From: Bryopsis sp. KO-2023
Taxonomy: Eukaryota > Chlorophyta > Ulvophyceae > Bryopsidales > Bryopsidaceae
Direction of reading: 5' to 3'
DNA: 64,000 nt
NCBI GenBank assembly: GCA_030272585.1
Contig: BSYQ01000005.1
Span: forward strand, 1,984,001 to 2,048,000
A program made the translations under genes and the position numbers. The notes beneath the pieces are model-generated. The model made no database searches, was not told where the DNA came from, and worked only from the letters and a program-made list of their open reading frames with translations. Positions 23,613 through 36,302 of the stretch are shown here, in pieces (position 1 is the first letter of the stretch; every line of letters starts with the position of its first letter).

Positions 23613-26600
23613 ATGCGTAGCAGGTGAATTTACGTCCCCCAATCAACGGGTTGCGGCCAAACATCCGGGCGTTGAAAGTCGCTGTTGCGGGAACAAGACG
23701 TTCACTTTGGCAATTGAAAACGATTAAATTGCTCTGTGGATACGCTTTTGCGTATTCTGGAAAAGAGCTAGGCGAGTTTCGCGATAGGTTTTCTTAAGAA
23801 CAGTTTCAGTCTGGGGAAGACGCTCATCAGTCTGCTTTCGTAACCCATTTGTCGTTTTCGTTTTCCGGAATTTTAGACGGCGAGATCGAAAAGCTGCTGA
23901 AAGTGCCAAGCAGCTGTCTATAGATATAGTCTGCGCGGGGTCGTCAGACGACGAAGGATTCACAGGTAACACAAAACCAAAGAGTTGGGTTCAAGCTCTG
24001 TCAAATTCTCGACCACCCCCTGACGATACGAGTCGAAATCCCCACACGCACCAGCCATGAAATCAAACTGCTTTCATGCAAAACAAAGAAGAAAAAAAAC
24101 TTATTTATCCCTCTTAATTCCTCCAAGAAAAAGAAGTGGCAAAGAGGTTACTTATTCATGCTATATTGATGTCTGTTGTTTTCTGGTGTTCCAGGACCGA
24201 GCCAAAACACCAGACAGCGAGATAAAAGAAAAAGCAAAAGGGGTGTGAAAAAGGAGGCATCGGTGAAACCACGGCGATCGAAACGGCTGTCTGCATCGTC
24301 TGGGAGGAATCGTAATGGGGATGCTGAGGAATCCAGAGTGAATCAATTGCACAAACCGATGCCTACATCAGCCAATGTTGATCAGGAAGTGTCGAGAAGG
24401 CTGCAAGGAGAAGCTGTGGCTGAGGAGCAGCCCAGGTGGAGAGTGAGGTCAGAAGCTTCCGCACATTCAGGAACCTCTTTATGAAGAAAAAATCATGTTC
24501 TCCGAAATATATTTCCTGTCCCATGTGTTTCAATGGAGTCTTTTCCTGCTGATGATATCAACGGGACAAAAAATGCTAAAATTAAAATAAAATAGACTAA
24601 AACTCTGGAATTCTAGCATAGGCTGTCCACTGAACAGAATCGAGTGCCCATCACGATTTAGAGTGTCAGATTTTGCTGTAAACTGAAGCACAAAAAAACA
24701 AAAAATAGGCTTGCAAAAAGACATTTTTTTATGTTGCAGAAAATCGGAAGCAGTGGTGGCTGCTCCTCCCACCTCGAAGGCAATGCTTCAAAATCCTATC
24801 GAAAGATCACACCCCAGAGGAGGGGTTTCAACACCGTTCGCCCCAGTGGCTAACCTGCCTCCAATACCCCCGACCATCACCACCCCCAAAACAGCATCCA
24901 CCATCGACTCCGATATTCTGGCTGCATTGGACTCGATAGAACGGAAGCACAGGCGAAGGAGTTCATCAGTGAAGCCACCCCCAGCCAGCAGGGATCGAGC
25001 GGAGGGTTTCAGGAACGTGTCGGAGTCTCCTTGTGATTCAGAATTTTTTAGAAGGCTTGATGAGGTTGAGAGAGCGCATGTCATGATGCCCCAGCCAGGG
25101 GGTGTAGAAACAACCAAGGCAGTGAATTCAACGCTTCCCGTGACCAATGCGCCAGACGCTAGGAAAATGTCGTTTTCCCCGTGCGATTCGGAGATGCTCA
25201 GATTGCTGGACTCCATTGAAAGGAGAGGCATCGGGCAGGAAGGATGCACCGGCTCAGTTTTCCCTCATAAAACCGATCTGACCTGCGAGTTGAGTTTAAG
25301 AGGGATTGCCCCTGCATCGAGCAGTGCGGCGGAAGCATGTGGAAACGAACCCTCAAGGTGTTGGTCCAATCTTTGAAGCGGATGTTCGAGAACTATGAAA
25401 TGAAATATGAGTGAAATGAAATATGAACTATGCATCCTGAAATCGATTCTGATAGGCATCTGTGGGTGGCAGGGAGCGACAGGGAAACATTGCGGCTCAA
25501 GTCCTTGCTGAAGTGATGAATTCGCCAGCCACGGATTCAAAGGGGCGAGAGGAAGCAGTCGATGGGGAGCGTGCGCACGAGAGGGTATCAGATGCTTCTA
25601 AGAGGGGCCGGAGTTCCACTCCTGCGTTGCAGCAGCCTTTTGACTGTTCGGAGACGTCACATTCCAAACGAATAAGGCTGTCCAAAGGCACCGAGGGTTC
25701 TGCGAAAGGTGAGAAGCAGGAAGCGAAGTTACATGAGTGGGGGGATTCCAACTTGGAGTTTCAGAGAAGTTTTGTTGGCAGGATTGAGGTGGAAAAGTAT
25801 TTCTTTCAATGCTTCAGTTCCCCTCAACTGTTTCTTTGCAGCTCATAAGAGTAAAATGCTGTATCGATTCGGGAGAGCCTCTGTAAAGTCGAGGAAATAA
25901 TGATTGGCTGAGGTTCATGTGATATGGAGAATCAAAAATGTTGTTGACACCCTTATTCATCTGAACCTGTATAGAGTAGATCAAAGTCTGCAGTGGTTCA
26001 GGGGCTACTTCTGGGGGTGGTTGAACTTTGATACAAAAGTTGACTGATGGTTTTTATTGGGAGTGTTGAAGAGAACCCCCTCATGGAGCATCCAGTCCAT
26101 AATAATGCACGATTCCAGTTTGATGATTGCGTTCTTTGCTTGCAGGCAACCCGATGAGCTCCCCAATTCAAGGGGTGATCAATGTTGTGACACCCCCTGT
26201 ACAAAGGATAACACCGCCTGGCACAGAAACGTTCGAAGCGAATTGTGCAGCATCCACCCCTGATTCAGCTTTCCTAGCCTCACTGGACAAGCACATGGCC
26301 ATGGCGGAAGCCCTCATCGGCCCACCAAACCCCCAAAAAAGCGATCCAGCGATTTCGCCCCCATCACCAAAACAACTACAAAATGCTGGGGGGTTGCCTC
26401 CAAGGGAAGTGAACTCTAGGGGGGTGCTAATGGGGGGTCCGTCTGAACAAGCGATGACCGCAAGGGAAGATGTACCGTTTGTTTTTGAGAGGGTTGTGGC
26501 AGCCACGGATGAACCGGATGAGCAGGTTGATGGCTGGAACAAAAAGGAGCTATCGGCGTATTTGCCGGAGGAGTGCTGTCATGCTTTTGCCAATGCTGGG

Positions 26601-29600
26601 GTGCCGATGAAACTCTATGATTGGCAGGTGAGGCTAAGGGACACAGAGATGAGTTGATTAACTCTTTTCGCGGAACGATACGATAAGTTGATGGAAAGAA
26701 TCAGTACGAGGTGTAAAGAAAATTAAGCACCCTGTGTGGAGGACCCCCCCACCCCCTCTATCCCAAGTCAGACCTGGGGCCACACACACTCAAACCAAGA
26801 GCATGCGTGTGTTTTACCTCTGATTTCCACCGCACTGATAGTGCAACACATGCATGGCAGTCACAAAACGCTGGAGTTGACCCTTCTGTTTTTATTTGAA
26901 TGAATCAGGCAGAATGTCTCTGTCGGCCCGGGGTCCTACAAGGCAAAAATTTGGTCTACTGTGCCCCAACCAGCGCGGGAAAAAGTTTGATTTCCGACAC
27001 TTTGATGCTCCGGCACATCATCCACCAGGGCAGGGTATGTTTGGTGGTGCTGCCCTTCATTTCACTGTGCAGGGAGAAGGCCCGCCACCTGGAAAAGTTG
27101 CTGGAACCTACCGGAAAGATTGTGAGGAATCATTTTGGCGTGGAGGGGAGCCGGGAGATTTTTAGACCCGACACAGGTGATGCTACAGAAAGGGTTGCAT
27201 TTCGGTCGATTGTGTTGTTTTTTTTGACAGTGATTCGGTACATCAATAGACACAGGCAAAGTAACTCGAAAAAGAGATCAAATGCCAACACAGTGTGAGT
27301 AAAGTGGGGTCCCTATTCACACGATTCTGCTCCTGCAACAGTGGTAGTATTGTGGGAAGATGTTTAAACACTTGACTCCGTTTGCTGTTCAGCAAGAACC
27401 CGACTGCATGTTAGACATAATCTGGGGTTTTATGAAGGCTTTCTTGGATGCTCCCATGTGAAAAAGCCATAAGTCAATGTTGGATATCACATGCACCAGG
27501 TGTTCTAGTTTGCACGATCGAAAAAGCAAACTTGTTGGTGAGCCGCATGGTGGAGGAGGAATCGCTGAACAGGCTGGGCATGGTGGTGGTGGATGAATTG
27601 CACATGGTGGGGGACGAAAACAGGGGTTATTTGCTGGAGCTGTTGCTGACCAAGTTGAGGTATGCCACCATGGTCAACGTCGAATCCTCTGGCTTCCAGA
27701 CTCATGAAGGTCTGCAGATCATTGGAATGAGCGCGACCATGCCGAATGGGGAAGCTGTGGCGAGGTGGCTGGGTGCGGAGCTCTACACCACCAATTTCAG
27801 GCCTGTGCCGCTGGTTGAATACTTCAAGGTGGGTTTTTGAGCTGGACTCATGTGGTTGAATTAGCCGTTGATCGAGGCTGTCTGGTGCGTGCAGTGAGGC
27901 CCCCTTCACATGGATTAGTCATGGCAAGCAATTTTTGTTCGGTGTATTGAAGAGCCACCCATGCAATTCTGGTCAGCGTTTGTTCTGGAGGTTTTCGAAC
28001 CAGTTTCTTCTTGGGTTACCTTTGGGGTAGAGAGCTAGATATGGACATTGGGATGAAACGGCGGTTTTTGGCTTCTGAGTCAGCCAAAAACACATTTCTG
28101 TGAATGGGCTGCATTGAGCCTTTTGGTGATGGTAGAGTAATTTCAATTTTTTTAACGAAGCTGTAGAACGGAAAAATACAGGGGTCACTCGTGGTGGTGG
28201 GGAGAAGGGGGTAGCACTGATATCCAAGAATTGAGCAGGATAATTCGTCAGCTGTTTTGAATGTGGTGGAGTGATGCTGTAGGTGGGCAGGCAAATCAAA
28301 GATGAGAACATGAAGGTGGTAAGGGAATTGGCTGCCAACAAGCAATGGGAGGCCAGGGACCCTGATCATGTGGCACTGCTGACAAAGGAAACGATTGATG
28401 GGGGTCACTCAGTGCTCATTTTCTGTGGGACCAAGAGGGGGTGCGAGGTGTGCGTCAAGCAATTAGCTGAATTGCTAGAGATTCCCGAACGATTCATTGG
28501 GGGCATGGAAGGTGGGGGGGGGATAATAAACCTATTACCGCAAGAACAGAGACAATCTGTATTTGCTGCATGATGTTGTGGAGAGTGGTCTGCTGGAGCC
28601 AGGGGGGAATGCTCTGGCCAAAGTACTTTTGGTTTTTTTTTGCAGACAGACGCAACAGGGCATCAATTGTGGAGGAGTTGTCCAGAATACCGGGGGGTGC
28701 GACGTCTGGGCTGAGTGAGGTGGTGTCGAAGGGGCTGGCGTTCCATCACTCCGGGCTCTCGTCCGATGATCGAGAATTGGTGGAGACTGCGTTTCGGTGT
28801 GGGGCTGTCTCGGTTCTAGCAGCGACCTCCACCGTTGCTGCTGGGGTGAATCTGCCAGCAAGGAGGGTCATTTTCAGGTACCTTTTCGACCCTTTTCCCC
28901 CCAGCCAGGATGTTCTCCCTCATATCTTAATTAAATCAATTCGTTCAAACAGCCGAGGGCATAATCGTTCCGGGGGGGGGGGGGAAGATCTCCTATGTAA
29001 TGGACTGAAAATTTTCATGAACAAAATTGACCAAGGCTTCTGCCCATCACCACCATGCTTATTTTATGTGGCTTTTTTTTTTTGGTGAGTAGAGATCCCT
29101 ATGTCGGACTTCCAACCAACCTACTGGATGCCACGAGATATCGCCAGATGTCTGGTCGAGCAGGGCGGGCTGGGATCGACACCATTGGAGAATCGGTGCT
29201 CATTGCGACCAACAGAGTCAGTGCAGCCAAAGTGGCGAATATCATGCGCTCCAGCATGGTGCCGATAGTGAGCTGTCTGTCAGACCAGAAGAGGGGCATG
29301 AAAAGGGCGGTTCTTGAGGTGTGTCGACAACGCCACAAATATATGCATGTAACATATGGAGAGATATGCACTTGGGGATTAGCATGACATGGTGAATGGG
29401 AAAACGAAGCAACGAATTGAAAAATTGTGGATGAATGTTGTGTGTGAAGGTCGTGGCGAGCGGTGCCGTGAGGAGTCCGGAAGATGTGCATCGCTATATC
29501 AAGAGCACACTTCTGGCCGCCACCAGCGATTTTCAGGCGGTCGTTGCATCTGCAACGACGTCTTCGCTGAAATGGCTCAGTCTGAATCTCTTCATCAGGT

Positions 29601-32600
29601 GTGCGCAAGCATTGAGGATACCTTGCATTTTGACCGAAGAAAGCAGCATATTTTTTTCCCCCTTTCCCCCCCCCCAAAAAAATAAAAGAAAAAAACAAAG
29701 CAGCATATTTTCCCCCCCTCCCCCCCCCAAAAAAAAAATATATAAAAATCAAGGAAGGTTTCTGGCAGTCTTCGAAAATATTGTGTTTTGTTATATTCAT
29801 CTGAGCATGTGCATCCCAATCATGTATGAATCAAATAATCGAAGGAAAGCCTGCATTAACTTTTTTCCTCGTAAACTATGTTATATCTACTGTTGCTTTG
29901 ATCATCAGATGGGATGAACAAGCGTCTATTTGGCTCCCCACTCCATTGGGAAAGGCAAGTTTCGCCAGCAGCATGAGTCCAACGGATGCCCTCACTGTGA
30001 AACGTGACTTGGAAACCGCTAGATCTGGGCTGGTGCTGGCCACCGATTTACACTTGACCTATTTGATCAGCCCCGTCGGGGAAGACATGGTGATCGATTG
30101 GCAGAAATATTTCGAAGTGTACAGCCACCTGAAAGGCTTGGAGGAAAAAGTGGCGAAACTGGTGGGTGTCGATTACAGCATCATGCAAGCCCTTTCGATG
30201 GGGCAAGATTATAGGAGTGCTCCATTGGGTTCGACGATTTGGGAGCAAATTCGGGTGGCCAAGAGATTTTATGGAGCTCTGGTTCTGCATGAGATAATTC
30301 AAGAGGTGATTGAAGGGGGGGGGGGGAGGGGGATACAGAATGTAAAAAAGATATAAAAAAAGATAATAATACTGAATACCAAAATAATAATAATTGTTAT
30401 TACGAGGAATGATAATGAATAATTGAGATATATCTTGAAAAAAAACAGAGTAATAATACCATGATTTGCTCTTTGGCATGGTGTTCAATTTTTAATGTGT
30501 GTGTTTTCAGGTCCACATCGATCAGATAACGGAACGATACAGAATTGGTCGAGGCAATGTTTATGCACTCCAAGAGAGATCCGGTCGTTTCGCAAGTATG
30601 GTGGCAGCTTTCTGCGAAAGAATGGGATGGCTGGATTTGGAGTCTTTGGTTGCCAAATTTCAAGGGCGCATTTGGAGGGGCGTTCGCCAAGAAATTCTCA
30701 TTCTGACAGAGATCCCCTACGTGAAAGCTCACAGGGCCAGGATTTTGTACAAAGCCGGGCTCAGGACGGTGGAGGCGGTGGCTGCGGTGGAGAGTGTGGA
30801 TCGCTTGGCAGGGATTCTAGCCAAAGGTGAGTTTCAAAACAAAAAAAGAAGGAAAAAAAAAGGTATATTAAGAGAGAAAGAACTTACTGGCTTCTGCTGT
30901 AAGCTACTTGAGGTGACCGTTTCATTACCTTCCTGAATGAATGATTGAGCTGTGCAGGCTTCACCCCTCTTGATAATAATTGTCCAAATCAAGGACCAAT
31001 GGTGAATTTCATGCATTCTCGACTACCCATCATTACTGTTTCATTTCATTGTTGTGCCCCCAATGTTCGAATTCAGGCAGTTTTCGAGCTGGGGACAACC
31101 CAGCCGCCCAGTTCGCTATGGAACGTGTGGCTGCCAAAAAGATTCTGAGGGGTGCCCAGTATTTATTGATTCAAAAGGCACAGGAGCTCCAAGAGCAAGC
31201 CAATCAAGCTACTGCTGTGGTCAGCGCCATCCCCCAAGCCAAGAACAGTGATGACTCAGGAAATGCACAAGCAGCATCCTTGTCAAATCCTGGAAATGGC
31301 GCTCCGAGCTCTGGTGGTGGGGGAGCCACTGCAAAGACAGCCGGTGAGCCAGGACGGTTGTCTGACATCTCGTTAAAAGTCGCCAAGGACCGTGGTCCCA
31401 TGTCCGACGAATGTGCCATATGCCGGTCGCTCGCGCAACCCTAAAAACCTAAAACCTAAACCGACCCTCCCCATGTCGCACATAGGAACCGTCCCTGGCA
31501 ACTTTTAACGGCTTCTGGCTGTCTGGGGGCAATTAGTCAGCTGTGAGAATCGGATATGTTGGGAAGACCTGGTGTAGAATCCTACGTTTAAGAGACACCA
31601 TCGACCATTGAATTCACCTGTGCCTCCCAGCAGATACAGCGCGGAGGGACGCTGAGTTTGGGAGCAAGCTCCAGTCAGACAAGGGGGTCCTTGTTGTGGA
31701 AACTCCTGGGCAATGCGGCAAACTGGCTGAGCTGCTTCTATCCCTGCAATCGTTTGGCTACGATTTCGATTTATCGCCCCAAGCTCAACCCTCCCCCTCC
31801 ACACCCAAAACTCAACGGCTCAGTCTGCCCCCCCTTCCACCCGGTCAAACAAACAGTTCCTGCACCGGCTCCACAGAGACCTCTGATCCCATTCATGGAG
31901 TTGCTTTCTCTTGGAGGGAGGGTTGTGGGGTTTACGTTCCCCTGAGCGAACCCCACCTGAAATCGAAATGGGAATTGATCCAGAGTGTGCTGGGCTGCGA
32001 AAAAGTGGAAAAAGTCGGTCATGGGGTGAAGAATCATATGAGATTGCTGAGGGAATGCGAAGCAGTGCAAGCCTATGGAGGAATAGACATCAAATGTCCA
32101 GTGGTTGATGTTCGTGTTGCAGCTTGGGTTCGATCCCCGGATGCTTTGGAGGTGATTTTGAATCGTATTGACTCAAACTCCTAACAGTGCGAACGCAGGG
32201 CTTGAAAGCTTTCTGAAATATCATTGTCGTTATTATTTTGAATGCTTTGGTCTTGTCTTCTTTGGAGAAGCTGGGGGAGCCCTTCGACTCGTCCAGGTTT
32301 CCTAATATAGATTCATTTAAATCCGGTAAAAGATGCATGTGTGTCTGACTGACCTCCCCGATTGCGGGAATGGCAAGCAATACTTGGGTTTGGCCAGCAT
32401 CAATCGTGCCACTGCCTGACAGAACCCCCTTAAAAAAAACAATCAAATTCAACGATCTTTTGACAATGTTTTGGGACTGAAAAATGAGTGTGCATTCCCC
32501 CTTCGCTTTCCTGAGAACTGCCGAATTGCTGATTTATAGGTTACTGACAGCAATGCATGTCAAGGGATGACAGGAACCCTGCAAAAATTGTTGGATGCTT

Positions 32601-35600
32601 GTGGCTTTCAAGGGACGGTTCAGCTCGAAAGCAGCTGGATCAGAGGAAGAGACTCTTGCAGGAAAGCTTTGGGTGCCTTGAAGCTATTTTCTGAATTTCT
32701 GAAACCTCAACTTCAGGTATGCACCCCCCCTGGAACAAAACCTAGCTCAAAAATTATGACATGTGAATCCAGCGTGCCCTCAATTCAGTGGATGGTTGGT
32801 CAGAACATTGACCATACCTGCAGTGGGGGGGGGGGTGATATAATGGCAGTGAACCTGTTCTATTGACTGCAGCTTGAAGGGCTGTTGGAGCCTCTGATGA
32901 CGGTGGAGCTCCCCTTGATGAGCGTCTTGGCCGAAATGGAGCATCAAGGGGTTCCCTTTGACCCTAGAATCTGTAATGCACAAGAAAAGCCCTTGCAGAG
33001 GAGGCTTGAGCAGCTGGAGAAGCAATCGTTTGATATGGCCGGTAAATATTTCTTGGGTTTTTGTGATTTTTTTTTGGATCAGTTTTTTTCTTTTTTGCTT
33101 CTGCAGTTCGATGGAAAGAAGACATGTTGAGTTTGAAATTGGGCTTTTTTTGGAGGTTGATTTGTCCTAGGGGAGTCCATTTGCATGAATAGGAGTATTT
33201 TGATTTTGGGTTCTAGCAGGGGGGTTTCTGGTCATTGTCTTTTCTTTTCAGCAAAATGACCACTGGCAGCTACAGGGTGTGAATTCCAGTTTCTAATAAT
33301 TTGTTTCATTGACCTCCAGGTCGGACCTTCAATTTGGACTCCCCGAAGGACGTGAGCGATATTCTTTTCTGCACGTTGAACCTGGATCCCCCAGCGAATG
33401 CCAAAAAGATGAAGGGGCAGGCCATTTCGACCCGGGCCGAGGTTCTGCAAGAATTGGGAATGGAGCATCAACTGCCCCTACTGATTCTGGAATATCGAAG
33501 GTTGTCTAAGCTGCTTTCGGGGTTTTCCCAGCAGCTGAAGAAATGGGCGGTCGGGGAGGAAAGCAGAGAATTGCCGAGGTGAGGCTTTCAAAAGTCCCTT
33601 TCCGTCAGTGCAGAGTCAAGAAGCCAGGAGAACATACTGCTAGCCCCATTAGGTTTCCCTGATCTTGGTTGGCAAAAAGTCTCTATTTTATTATTTTTAT
33701 TGTTAATTTATTTGAGTCTCTCGGCCTTTCTTCCCTGTGTCATTTCCATTTTCAGGTTGTATGGATCCTTCAACCAAACAGCAACGGCGACGGGACGATT
33801 GTCGATGGATGAGCCCAATTTGCAGAACATACCGAAGCCGGTTGATTTCGAAGCGCTGGTGACTCAAACTCCCCCCGGTCATGCCCCAGGGGATCGGCCC
33901 ATACAGAATTACACATGCAACATTCGTGCTGCCTTCGTTGCTTCCGAAGGGTGGGTCTAACTAATAGTTTTTGAGTGGCCCCTCATTTTTTGTTTCAATA
34001 TTTTTTTGTTTTTGTGGACTCATGTCACCTTCGTTTGTGATTCTAAGTATACTTTTTTTTTTTTTTTTTTGGTGGGGGGGCAGAAGGAGAGAACAGGCCA
34101 AAAAAGATCTCAAAAAATCAATAAAAAGACGTACGTTCGTGTTTCTTTTCTATTATTTCCTGGACTGGCGTGTGTTGCTTTCTTTTCTTTTTGTGTGTTT
34201 TGCTCAACAATACTCTGAAGGCATCTTCACAGAGACACTTTTTATGTTAAATGGGTATCCAGGTGTGTAATGCTTTCGGCCGATTACGCTCAATTGGAAT
34301 TGAGAATAATGGCTCATTTCTCGGGGGATGAAGGATTGTGCCAAATTTTGAGTGAACCCGACGGCGACCCATTTAGAATGCTCGCAGCAAGATGGAAAAA
34401 TTGTGATGAAGACCAGGTGTGCTAATCCACCTATCCCACAGTGAAAAAAATGTCCCTTTAAAACCCGATGCAAACAAACATTGCCACGAAGAAAAAAAAA
34501 TCCACCTTCTCTGCGTTTGGAGCTCCACTAGAAACAGAATGAACAGGCGCATATGCATTTGCGTTTTTTGAACAGTCGTTGATTGGCGAACCCCCTGGAG
34601 AAGCTGGTTCACAATTTGCGTTTAGGTATATCTTTCGTTTGTGGCGTGAATGGACATATGGATACGGCCGAACTTTTTTGTTTTCCTCCTCCATACTGGG
34701 GTTGCTAAGGGAAATGCATCACAGATTGTGCCAAATAGTGTCGATAGTTTCTGCTCTTTTTAGAACAGAAACTAGACAAATCTTCCTCGACACATGTTTT
34801 TCTTGGTCTTTTATTTCTTTTTTTTGGGGGGGGAGTTACCTGTTTGCAGGGAGTTCTGAACAGATATGGATTGGATGAACAGTGTTTGTATGTGTTTTGG
34901 ATTTCACTTGTTTTCATGTGAGTTTTGATTGCAGGTGACGGCATCCCAACGAAACCATGCAAAACGATTGGCGTACGGATTGCTGTACGGAATGGGGCCT
35001 CATGCATTGGCTCAGGAACTCGGCACTGAGGTCAACGCAGCAAAGGAGCTATCCATTACCTTTCAAGAGTCCCTCCCAGGTTAAATTCAATGTCTAAACA
35101 CGACATATCGAAACAGATGCACTCTTTTATTGCAAGTCCTACCATTTATGAGATTCAGGGAATTCGACCCCACATAATTTACACTGCAGGAATTCCCTCC
35201 TCAAAAATACGAGGTTGGATTTACGCATGTGAGAACCACCATACAACCATATTTGATGCTCAGGGTTGATATTGGTAAACCAAAGGGTTCAACATGCACA
35301 TAAAAAATTCTGGGACTTGGCTGGTGGTGCTTCTTATGTATCTCTTGGCTGTCTGGATTGAGCTCAAGATCTGGAAAAGAATTCCAGGGACATGTGTGGA
35401 GCACATACAAGGAAAAAGAGGTAGTTTTTTGGTAAGATGTGTACTATTCGTTCAGGGGTCGAACGATGGCTGGATGAAATGAAGGAATTCTGCAGGACGA
35501 ACCACTACATCCAGACATTGAAGGGCAGGCGGCGGTACTTGCCGCAAATCAATGATTCGAATTGGGCAACCCGCTCGCATGCTGAACGGCAGGCGATCAA

Positions 35601-36302
35601 TTCCATATGTCAAGGCTCTGCGGCTGATTTGGTCAAAATTGCAATGGCTCGTTTGCGCCAGGATTTGACCTCGGAGGTCAAATTGCTTTTGCAGGTAGTT
35701 TCTATTTTCATCTGCAAGTCTGTCTTCCTGGATAACTACAGAAGATCCTTGTTTTTATATATATGCATATGTAATTCGTTCTCCATGTGATATGTTTGTT
35801 GAAGTCAGGCCCTGACATCAAGAAAACTATTCCTTCCTTTCAAAAATGTTTCTTCCTTTCTTTTTCTTTCCCTTTTTATTTTTTCAAGGGGGGGGATACG
35901 GCAGTGGAGTGAAAAAGAACTTACAAATCCTCATTATTGAAAGGATCTTTTTGAAGAAGAAAAAAAAGCAGTCTCCGTTCTGCCATAGAAAGCCAATTCG
36001 ATTTCCGGATCATAGTAATCTCACATGGATTTCCAGTTCAGCTCCTCATCGTCGAAAAAAGCAATAACTGGAATTGGGAAACTTTTTCTCGTTTTTTCAG
36101 CTGTCCATTTCTTGAAGCGATATTTGTTGCATAGATCCATGATGAGCTGTTGTTCGAGGTGCGGAAGGAATCGCTATCGGAAACGATAACACTTATCAAG
36201 AGTTGCATGGAAGATGGTGTTTCCCTTGCGATCCCGACGCCAGTCAAAATCCATGTTGGTCCCAGCTGGGGCCAATTGCAAGAGTGGATCGATACATCTT
36301 AG
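23613..36302 (+). CDS. POLQ: DNA polymerase theta (helicase-polymerase), 24 exons
   Basis: Drives theta-mediated (microhomology) end joining in the nucleus. Exons: 23613-23623, 23877-23965, 24195-24435, 24740-25357, 25473-25708, 26146-26627, 26909-27176, 27500-27828, 28283-28511, 28646-28877, 29093-29318, 29450-29598, 29909-30305, 30511-30826, 31077-31343, 31634-32151, 32540-32716, 32873-33041, 33320-33578, 33756-33950, 34263-34416, 34935-35079, 35456-35694, 36135-36302. All are GT-AG; 6114 nt give 2037 aa. Residues 1-560 are a disordered extension with MRSRRRDRK at the start and four copies of a short motif. The helicase has APTSAGKS (578-585), DELH (680-683), GMSATMPN and [10 protein letters not shown]. 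HhH and ratchet domains follow to about 1300, then a linker of about 100 residues with a degenerate exonuclease-like part. Family-A polymerase motifs: A with Asp1810 (DYAQLELR), B ([10 protein letters not shown]), C HDE (1984-1986). The 11-nt first exon is the weakest part. Confidence 0.95.
25842..25900 (+). CDS. possible alternative terminal exon of POLQ
   Basis: Inside the intron after exon 5, TTTCTTTGCAG is followed by a frame compatible with exon 5 (phase 1). It runs 19 codons to TAA at 25898-25900 (peptide part [18 protein letters not shown]). Its use would give a protein of about 416 aa with the N-terminal motifs but no helicase or polymerase. It is also short enough to be chance. Confidence 0.25.
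29643..29742. repeat. 57-bp tandem duplication in a POLQ intron
   Basis: GCAGCATATTTT followed by a C run and an A run occurs twice, starting at 29643 and 29700. The copies differ mainly in homopolymer length, as expected of a recent slippage or duplication. Confidence 0.8.

Noticed and set aside
29099..29800. 233-codon minus-strand open frame
   Set aside because: It runs antisense over POLQ exons 11-12 and through a homopolymer-rich intron (Phe/Gly runs).
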